From: Marinobacter antarcticus
GTDB lineage: Bacteria; Pseudomonadota; Gammaproteobacteria; Pseudomonadales; Oleiphilaceae
Length of the DNA stretch: 64,000 nt
Assembly (NCBI RefSeq): GCF_900142385.1
Contig: NZ_FRAQ01000001.1
Coordinates: 434,001-498,000, forward strand
Direction of reading: 5' to 3'
Part shown: positions 58,611-64,000 of the stretch, piece by piece
Numbering within the stretch: the first letter of the stretch is position 1
Layout: each line of letters begins with the position of its first letter
Program-made: the position numbers and the translations under genes
The notes under the pieces: model-generated
What the model was told of the DNA's origin: nothing
Databases searched by the model: none
What the model saw: the letters and a program-made list of their open reading frames with translations, nothing else

Positions 58611-58628
58611 CGTCTTGATTGTCGGACA
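58611..58628. promoter_or_regulatory. Activator site upstream of the oligomer hydrolase
   Basis: Minus strand TGTCCGACAATCAAGACG matches UAS2 at 14 of 18 positions. Centre is 79 bp upstream of the -24/-12 element, the same distance as UAS1 at dctP. A TCCGCAAA/TTTGCGGA hairpin, likely the 3' end of the DUF6164 message, follows at about 58658-58686. Confidence 0.6.
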
Positions 58629-58699
58629 GCCGATTAAAGCGACACAAATCCAGCCCTGTCCGCAAAACATAAATTCGCTTTGCGGAATGGCCAGGAAAT

Positions 58700-59062
58700 C
58701 TAACCTATGTGGATAAACGGCAGCAGGCTCAGACCAATCATTACCAGAATGGCAAAGCAGGCGGCCAGCGTGCGAACTGGCTTATGCCGGAACATCTGCC
58801 AGACTCCACCTGTTTCGCCGCTCAGGCGCCGCGCCTCATAGGTTGCACGCTGGCTTTCCAAGCGCTGGCGTTGGTAATCCTGCAACAGAGCTCGGGCTCT
58901 GTCAGCTTCGTCGGTATCGTGAACCCAGAAACCGCCCATGCTGATGCCCCACCGGCTTGGCGGGGTCTCATAGAAACGCACATCGTGGGCGCCAAACAGG
59001 GCCCGTATTTCCTCGGCTTCGTCATCCGGCACGTGGCGCAGATTCATCAGATGGTGGGGCAT
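58700..59062 (-). CDS. DUF6164-like protein with C-terminal membrane helix
   Basis: 120 residues. N-terminal soluble part (LRHVPDDEAEEIRALFGAHDVRFYETPPSRWG, family-like), then a Gln/Arg-rich helix (LLQDYQRQRLESQRATYEA) and one C-terminal transmembrane segment (about 97-118). I place it in the DUF6164 family from memory. Function unknown. Divergent from the DUF2868 gene. Confidence 0.7.
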   Translation of the reverse strand: MPHHLMNLRHVPDDEAEEIRALFGAHDVRFYETPPSRWGISMGGFWVHDTDEADRARALLQDYQRQRLESQRATYEARRLSGETGGVWQMFRHKPVRTLAACFAILVMIGLSLLPFIHIG

Positions 59063-59149
59063 GAAGGCTCGTTGTCTGGTATCGGACAGGGTAATGCCGA
59101 TATCCTAACACCAAAGACCCACATACCGAATTCACTACCGGAACCGTTC

Positions 59150-60562
59150 ATGACAGATCATTCCCTCCGCCTGCTGCTGGATTTTGATGCCTGCGCCCAG
59201 AGAGACCAGGGGCAGGCTCCGGCATTTCTGCACCGGCGGGACCGCAAGTTTGCGCTGACCTGCGAACAGCAGGGAGTCACACCCGGCCCGGACCGCTGGC
59301 TGGCCCACATAAACCATCTCAGCGGCCCCGGCGCAGGCTCATCCGCCGCAGAACAGACTCTGCGCTTCTGGCGCCGGATCAACAGCGGCTTCATGGCAAC
59401 AGGGGCCGCATTCGGCTTGCTGACCATGCTTGGCCTGCTGTTTTATGATGGCGGTCAGCGCATCAACGTTACCGTTATTCTGGCCTTTGTCGCCTTCCAG
59501 TTGCTGCTGGCACTGCTGACAACCATGCAGTCCCTGGCGGGCTGGCAGCCATGGCGCGGACTGCTCCGGCGCTTTCGGAACACTCCGGAATCTACTGTTT
59601 CTACGAGGCTTCAACCGGTTCTGATGGCGCAGGCCGCACAGCTTGGCGGGCTGTTTTTTGCGACTGCTGGCCTGGCGACCTTACTGGTCATGGTGGTGCT
59701 TCAAGACCTTGCCTTTGGCTGGAGCACCACACTCGATACCGACGCCAACAGTTATTACCGCATGACATCTGTGGTTGCCGCACCCTGGGCCTGGCTGTGG
59801 CCGGCCGCAGCGCCCGACTTTGCGCTCGTGGAGGCCACCCGGTTCTTTCGCGCCACCACCGGAGAAGGCAGCGTAAACCCGGCACGCTGGGGCCAGTGGT
59901 GGCCCTTCATCGCCATGCTCTGGATGACCTGGGCGCTATTGCCCCGGCTCGTTCTTTCCGTGCTGGCAGGTGTGCTTATCCGGCGGAAAGCCCGGCAACT
60001 GCTGGCCAGCCACCCCGCTTTGCGCACTTTGATGTACCGTATGGAAACGCCGGCTCTGGATACCGGCAACGAACATAACGATGCCTCAGACCTGCCCGAC
60101 ACCGAAACACACGTGAGCCTTCAGCCCTTGCCGGATGCCCGCATCGTGTTGTGCTGGGCCGGCGCTGGTGACCCAGAGCTGCCAGATGCGCTCAGTACCG
60201 GCAAGAGCCTGGTTGCCAGAGCCGGTGGAAGAATGACTCTGGAGGAAGACCGGCAGACGCTGGAGCAAGTAGCCTCACAACTGGCACGGAAGCCACGCTT
60301 GCCCGTTCTTCTGGTTACCCGCAGCTGGGAGCCGCCAACCGGCGAGCTGGACGATTTTCTGGCCAGCGCCAGGGAGCTCTGGCCCAAAGGCAGTCAGATC
60401 GTCCTGGTGCCACTGGCTACTCACGTTGAGCGCGAGCCGGATGTACACCAGGTTCAGCAATGGCTGCGATTTGCCGGGCGGGCAGGGCCGGAGTTCATAG
60501 CGGTCAGCCTTATTCCGGCCTACGGAATCGTTCCCGACATAGACGGGGGAGTTATCGAATGA
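59150..60562 (+). CDS. DUF2868 membrane protein
   Basis: 470 residues from ATG 59150. A hydrophilic N-terminus is followed by four or so transmembrane segments (about 85-130, 165-190, 255-285), with an RDRKFALTCEQQG segment before and a cytoplasmic C-terminal domain (about 310-470) after. Function of the family is unknown; it is regularly paired with a DUF3482 GTPase. Its stop overlaps the start of that gene (ATGA), so the two are translationally coupled and probably form a complex. Confidence 0.85.
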   Translation: MTDHSLRLLLDFDACAQRDQGQAPAFLHRRDRKFALTCEQQGVTPGPDRWLAHINHLSGPGAGSSAAEQTLRFWRRINSGFMATGAAFGLLTMLGLLFYDGGQRINVTVILAFVAFQLLLALLTTMQSLAGWQPWRGLLRRFRNTPESTVSTRLQPVLMAQAAQLGGLFFATAGLATLLVMVVLQDLAFGWSTTLDTDANSYYRMTSVVAAPWAWLWPAAAPDFALVEATRFFRATTGEGSVNPARWGQWWPFIAMLWMTWALLPRLVLSVLAGVLIRRKARQLLASHPALRTLMYRMETPALDTGNEHNDASDLPDTETHVSLQPLPDARIVLCWAGAGDPELPDALSTGKSLVARAGGRMTLEEDRQTLEQVASQLARKPRLPVLLVTRSWEPPTGELDDFLASARELWPKGSQIVLVPLATHVEREPDVHQVQQWLRFAGRAGPEFIAVSLIPAYGIVPDIDGGVIE

Positions 60563-61989
60563 AGACCGCACCCATCTTTGCCGTCGTGGGGCATCCGAAC
60601 AAGGGCAAGTCCAGCATCGTGGCAACGCTGTCGCAGAACGATGCCATCGCCATCGCACTGGAGCCGGGCACCACGCGCACTCGGCAGTCATATCCCCTGA
60701 GCGTGGACGGTAAGGTTCTCTATACGCTGGTGGATACGCCCGGCTTCCAGCGACCCCGGCGGGTTCTCGAGTGGCTGGAGGCTCACAGTGTCTCGGCATC
60801 GGATCACAGCGAAACAGTGCGCGCGTTTGTGGTTCAGCATCAGGGCGACGGTCGTTTTACCGACGAGTGTGAACTGCTGGAACCTTTGATTGAGGGCGCA
60901 GGCATCATCTACGTGGTAGACGGCTCCGCACCCTACAGCGCCCAGCATGAGGCCGAGATGACCATTTTGCGCTGGACTGGGCAGCCCAGCCTTGCGCTGA
61001 TCAATAGCATCGGGCCCGACGATTACAGCGACACCTGGCAGGCTGCACTGGGCCAGTTTTTTCAGGTGGTGCGCAAGTTCGACGCTGTTCGCGCCCCGTT
61101 TGAACAACATCTCAGCCTTTTACGGGCCTTTGGTCAGCTTGAACCGGACTGGGAGCAGGCTTTGGGTGAGGCAACCCATCACCTGTCCGCCCAGCGCGAG
61201 CAGCGTCGACTTCAGGCCGCAGGCATCATTGCCAAAGCCTTGAAGGACATGATGTCGTTCCAGGAGAAGCGTACCCTGACTCTGGATCAGGTGGCGGGCA
61301 CCAGCGACAGCACCCTTGCGGACCAGCTCCGGCAACGCTGGTATCAACGCCAGCGCCAGCGGGAGCAGACTCTGCGGGTGGAAATCGAACACCTGTATCA
61401 GCATCAGACTATCCGCCGCCAGGAAGCAGAACTGGAATGGCACAGCGATCATGACCTGTTCTCGGAAGACAGCCGCAAACACTGGGCCGTCAGCAAGCAT
61501 TACCTCGCAACCGCAGGCTTCGGGGCGGGCGCGGTCAGCGGCGCCGGACTGGACGCCCTGACCCTGGGTTCCTCACTGGGTGCCGGGGCGTTGGTGGGCG
61601 GCCTGATAGGTGCGGCGGGAAGTTATTATTACGGGGGTCGGTTTACACTGCCGGTACTAAACATTGGCCTGCTCCGGGACGGCCTGAAAACAGCTACTTT
61701 CGGACCTGTGCAGGACAGCCAGTTCGGCTACGTGGTACTGGGACGAGCTGTGGACCACTGGTGGCACATAAGCCATCGCAACCACGCTGGCAGAGAGTTG
61801 CTTGACCTGGAACCGGCAGATCATCACTGGCTCGAACGCCTCGACAAAAAGAGCCGTCAGACCATTCAGAAAACCCTGGACAAATGCCGTAAACAGCAGC
61901 CTTTGGATGAAAACCAGCGGCATAGATTCCATGTTGCTATAGAACAGTGCATGGCAGTTTATGACGACTGGCGGTTGAACCGAACCTGA
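60559..61989 (+). CDS. DUF3482 Era-like GTPase with membrane-associating Gly-rich region
   Basis: 476 residues. N-terminal G domain with Walker A GHPNKGKSS (about 10-18), a switch Thr in PGTTRTRQ and DTPGF (about 57-61). The usual NKxD base-recognition motif reads NSIGPDD, so nucleotide specificity may be relaxed. The middle is Gln/Arg-rich and coiled (about 265-305), and a Gly/Ala-rich segment (about 315-360; FGAGAVSGAGLDALTLGSSLG) may insert in the membrane. Function unknown; acts with the DUF2868 partner. Confidence 0.85.
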   Translation: MKTAPIFAVVGHPNKGKSSIVATLSQNDAIAIALEPGTTRTRQSYPLSVDGKVLYTLVDTPGFQRPRRVLEWLEAHSVSASDHSETVRAFVVQHQGDGRFTDECELLEPLIEGAGIIYVVDGSAPYSAQHEAEMTILRWTGQPSLALINSIGPDDYSDTWQAALGQFFQVVRKFDAVRAPFEQHLSLLRAFGQLEPDWEQALGEATHHLSAQREQRRLQAAGIIAKALKDMMSFQEKRTLTLDQVAGTSDSTLADQLRQRWYQRQRQREQTLRVEIEHLYQHQTIRRQEAELEWHSDHDLFSEDSRKHWAVSKHYLATAGFGAGAVSGAGLDALTLGSSLGAGALVGGLIGAAGSYYYGGRFTLPVLNIGLLRDGLKTATFGPVQDSQFGYVVLGRAVDHWWHISHRNHAGRELLDLEPADHHWLERLDKKSRQTIQKTLDKCRKQQPLDENQRHRFHVAIEQCMAVYDDWRLNRT

Positions 61990-62039
61990 AATGAGTGTTT
62001 ATATTGTACTGTTATTCCATCACAAAACGAGGAATGCTC

Positions 62040-62435
62040 ATGAAAATTGTACGAGTTAAGGACATCATCGGTACTGAACGTGAAGTGCATGGCCCAGGCT
62101 GGACCAGCCGTCGTATGCTGCTGAAAAAAGACGGCATGGGCTTCTCTTTTCACGAAACGATTATCCCTGCAGGGGCCGAACTGAACCTGTGGTACAAGCA
62201 TCATCTGGAAGCGGTTTACTGCGTAGCCGGCAACGGCACCATTACCGACAAAGCAACCGGTGAAACCCACGAGATCTCCGACGGCACGCTTTACGCCCTC
62301 GACAAGCATGATCAACACACCCTTCGCGGTGGTACGGAAGACATGCGCCTGATCTGCGCGTTCAACCCGCCCGTCACCGGACAGGAAGTGCACGACGAAG
62401 ACGGCGCCTACCTGCCGGATACCAGCGAAGACTGA
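62040..62435 (+). CDS. ectC: L-ectoine synthase EctC, separated from ectAB-ask
   Basis: 131 residues from ATG 62040 (GAGGAA upstream), standard EctC length. Cupin fold with [19 protein letters not shown] (N-terminal family segment), [25 protein letters not shown] and [17 protein letters not shown] (metal-ligand Tyr/His positions). It cyclises N-gamma-acetyl-diaminobutyrate to ectoine. It is about 58.7 kb from ectA and on the opposite strand; 50 bp after the DUF3482 gene, with an own promoter possible in that gap but not certain. The following MFS gene starts 6 bp later in the same frame. Confidence 0.96.
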   Translation: MKIVRVKDIIGTEREVHGPGWTSRRMLLKKDGMGFSFHETIIPAGAELNLWYKHHLEAVYCVAGNGTITDKATGETHEISDGTLYALDKHDQHTLRGGTEDMRLICAFNPPVTGQEVHDEDGAYLPDTSED

Positions 62436-62441
62436 TCGTCC

Positions 62442-63632
62442 TTGTCTGCGATTGAAAATCCCGCGACATCCACATCGCCATCGACAGCAAGCCTGCTGCC
62501 GGTGGCGATGTTACTTTGGCTCGCCGGAGTCTATCTGCGCATCCCGATACTGGTTGCGCCGCCGCTGGCACCGTTTATCGCTGATGAACTGGCCCTTTCT
62601 CAAACCCTCACCGGCGCTCTGACGACACTGCCCATCCTGATGCTTGCCATAGGTGCCATGCCCGGCTCGCTGTCCATATCACGAATAGGCCCGCGCAATA
62701 CGCTCGCGCTCGCCATGGTCATCATGGTCATCGGCTCCGCCGGCCGTGGCCTGGCTCCGGGCACCTTTACACTCTTCTTAACCAGCGCCGTTATGGGCCT
62801 GGGCATTGCCATGATGCAGCCCGCCCTGCCGGCACTGCTACCACGCTGGCTGGAGCCCAAACACCTGGCCTTTGGCTCTGCCATTTACATGAACGGCATG
62901 CTGATGGGCGAGTTCATCGGCGCCGGCATCACCCTGCCGTTAATTATGCCTCTGCTGGAAAACAGCTGGCGCGCAACATTGTTGGTCTGGTCACTGCCCG
63001 CGCTGCTGGTCGCCGCAGCCCTGTTCCTGCCCAAACGCGACCTGGCCCGCCCCACCCGCAAAGTCGCCTGGCTACCGGACTGGCAAAACCCACTTACGCT
63101 TAAGCTCGGTTTGCTGCTTGGCGTCTCAGGCTCCATGTTTTTCGGCGTAAACGCCTATATGGGCGCTTTGCTCGAGCAAAGAGGCGAGTTCGAAAACCTC
63201 ACCGAAGCCCTGTTCTGGTACAACTTCGCCCAAGTGATCGCCTCATTGCTGATGCTGAAAATGGCCCGCCACTGGGTAGGCCGAAAAGCCCCACTGATCA
63301 TCATGCTGATATTCAGCCTGCTGGGAACACTAGGAATGTTGGTGTTTACGGGATGGTGGGCGATCGCCAGCGCGACGTTCATGAGCTGCACCGCCGGCGT
63401 ATTGCTGATTATGATGGTGGCACTACCACCACTTCTGGTGCCCGCCAGCGAAACCGGCCGGCTATCTGCCGGCAACTTCCTGATTGGCTACACCATGGCC
63501 TTTGCAGTGCCCATGCTAGGCGGCTTGCTATCAGACTGGACCGGCGACGTAAGACACGCCATAGCAGTAATCATTACCTACGGAATACTGATTTCTCCCC
63601 TGGCAATCAAGCTAAACCTGCAACGGCAGTAA
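62442..63632 (+). CDS. MFS transporter of the CynX/NimT type
   Basis: 396 residues if the TTG at 62442 is the start; an ATG at about residue 23 is the alternative. Twelve transmembrane segments; motifs like IRIPILVAPPLAPFIADELALSQT (N-terminal) and GGLLSDWTGDVRHA. CynX/NimT relatives export or import small anions and nitroimidazoles. It begins 6 bp after the ectC stop in the same frame. A hairpin element follows. Substrate unknown; it could be linked to ectoine only by position. Confidence 0.82.
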   Translation: MSAIENPATSTSPSTASLLPVAMLLWLAGVYLRIPILVAPPLAPFIADELALSQTLTGALTTLPILMLAIGAMPGSLSISRIGPRNTLALAMVIMVIGSAGRGLAPGTFTLFLTSAVMGLGIAMMQPALPALLPRWLEPKHLAFGSAIYMNGMLMGEFIGAGITLPLIMPLLENSWRATLLVWSLPALLVAAALFLPKRDLARPTRKVAWLPDWQNPLTLKLGLLLGVSGSMFFGVNAYMGALLEQRGEFENLTEALFWYNFAQVIASLLMLKMARHWVGRKAPLIIMLIFSLLGTLGMLVFTGWWAIASATFMSCTAGVLLIMMVALPPLLVPASETGRLSAGNFLIGYTMAFAVPMLGGLLSDWTGDVRHAIAVIITYGILISPLAIKLNLQRQ

Positions 63633-63654
63633 GCGCCCTGCACCAATGGCCAAA

Positions 63655-63747
63655 GGCTGCGGAGCGGGGTGTCTTTTCTGCCGGAAAAAAATGTCTGAGC
63701 AAAGCGAGTTATTTTTCCCAGAAGAAAAGACACCCCGCTCCACAGCC
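63655..63747. repeat. Long hairpin element, copy 2 (conserved core, locus-specific arms)
   Basis: Arms 63655-63679 and 63723-63747 are 25 nt inverted repeats with one difference (G-U on the minus strand). The central 43 nt is nearly identical to copy 1 at 5928-5969, but the inner half of each arm is different in sequence and is still complementary. It lies 23 bp after the MFS stop and 27 bp after the convergent decarboxylase stop, so it can act as a bidirectional terminator. Confidence 0.8.
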
Positions 63748-63774
63748 CACTCCAATGAAGCAGGCCCTCCAGTT

Positions 63775-64000
63775 TTAGATGTAGTAGTCTTTTAACGGAG
63801 GAAATCCGTTAAATTCCACAGCACTGTAGGTAGTGGTATAGGCTCCGGTAGAAAGCCAGTACATGCGATCTCCAATAGCCAGGTTCAGTGGTAACGGGTA
63901 CTTGTGGTGCTCGTACATAATGTCCGCACTGTCACAGGTAGGCCCGGCAATCACACAGTCTTCGCCTTCGCCCTTCTTGTCCGTCCAGATGGGGAATTTG
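63775..64000 (-). CDS. PLP-dependent ornithine/lysine-type decarboxylase (fold III), 5' part outside window
   Basis: 75 C-terminal residues visible. The alanine-racemase-fold signature GPTCDSAD, with the conserved catalytic Cys, and the ending FNGFPPLKDYYI are those of group IV basic amino acid decarboxylases (ornithine, lysine, or carboxynorspermidine type). It forms a polyamine from a basic amino acid. The specificity cannot be set from this part. It converges with the MFS gene across the hairpin element. Confidence 0.9.
   Translation of the reverse strand, partial: KFPIWTDKKGEGEDCVIAGPTCDSADIMYEHHKYPLPLNLAIGDRMYWLSTGAYTTTYSAVEFNGFPPLKDYYI

Overview
The window looks like a chromosomal segment of a halophilic marine gammaproteobacterium, most likely Marinobacter or a close relative. 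This is inferred from ectoine genes, TRAP transport, a monomeric NADP isocitrate dehydrogenase, NDH-2, queuosine genes and the general protein character. I see no rRNA, CRISPR array, prophage or insertion sequence. One tRNA (Gly, CCC anticodon) is present.

Layout. 1-3.4 kb: ectoine genes ectA-ectB-ask on the minus strand, without ectC; ectC sits alone at 62.0 kb. 3.5-17.1 kb: an accessory-looking block holding an ECF sigma factor and zinc-finger anti-sigma factor, a radical SAM / sodium-solute symporter / phosphoesterase-like module, a TVP38-flavin disulfide reductase fusion, an extracted-looking Cys-rich (NPC-repeat) c-type cytochrome, rhodanese, YeeE/YedE, DUF547, a second TVP38 protein and a TetR regulator. 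Four minus-strand genes here share a promoter-like motif TGTAAYA-N16-GTCY that is probably the ECF regulon, and three TetR-type operators sit at the rhodanese and TVP38/tetR promoters. 17.2-37 kb: mostly housekeeping genes (PEBP, LOG, NDH-2, tRNA, NhaP2-like antiporter, L,D-transpeptidases, an Lpp-like lipoprotein, slipin/NfeD, MarR, MFS, a BrxR-like WYL regulator, an extracellular nuclease, queE-queC, a DEDD exonuclease).

37.1-42.3 kb: two candidate RNA elements (a minus-strand small RNA and a plus-strand attenuator leader), then a signalling operon whose 7TM hybrid histidine kinase is decayed: its 5' end is lost at a rearrangement junction, it has an in-frame amber codon, and it has a probable internal deletion. 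42.3-48.1 kb: small hypothetical genes, a serine hydrolase, ybaK, an antiporter and icd.

48.5-58.5 kb: a complete 3-hydroxybutyrate catabolic locus. A lipoprotein 3HB-oligomer hydrolase releases monomers, a TRAP transporter probably imports them, BdhA oxidises them to acetoacetate and an acetoacetyl-CoA ligase activates it. A sigma-54 activator is encoded inside the locus, and two -24/-12 promoters each have a matching palindromic activator site exactly 79 bp upstream, centre to centre. 58.7-64 kb: DUF6164, a DUF2868/DUF3482 membrane protein-GTPase pair, ectC, an MFS transporter and the 3' end of a PLP-dependent ornithine/lysine-type decarboxylase.

Two copies of an unusual hairpin (about 5.95 and 63.70 kb) keep a nearly identical central core of about 42 nt, while their inverted-repeat arms differ between copies yet stay self-complementary.
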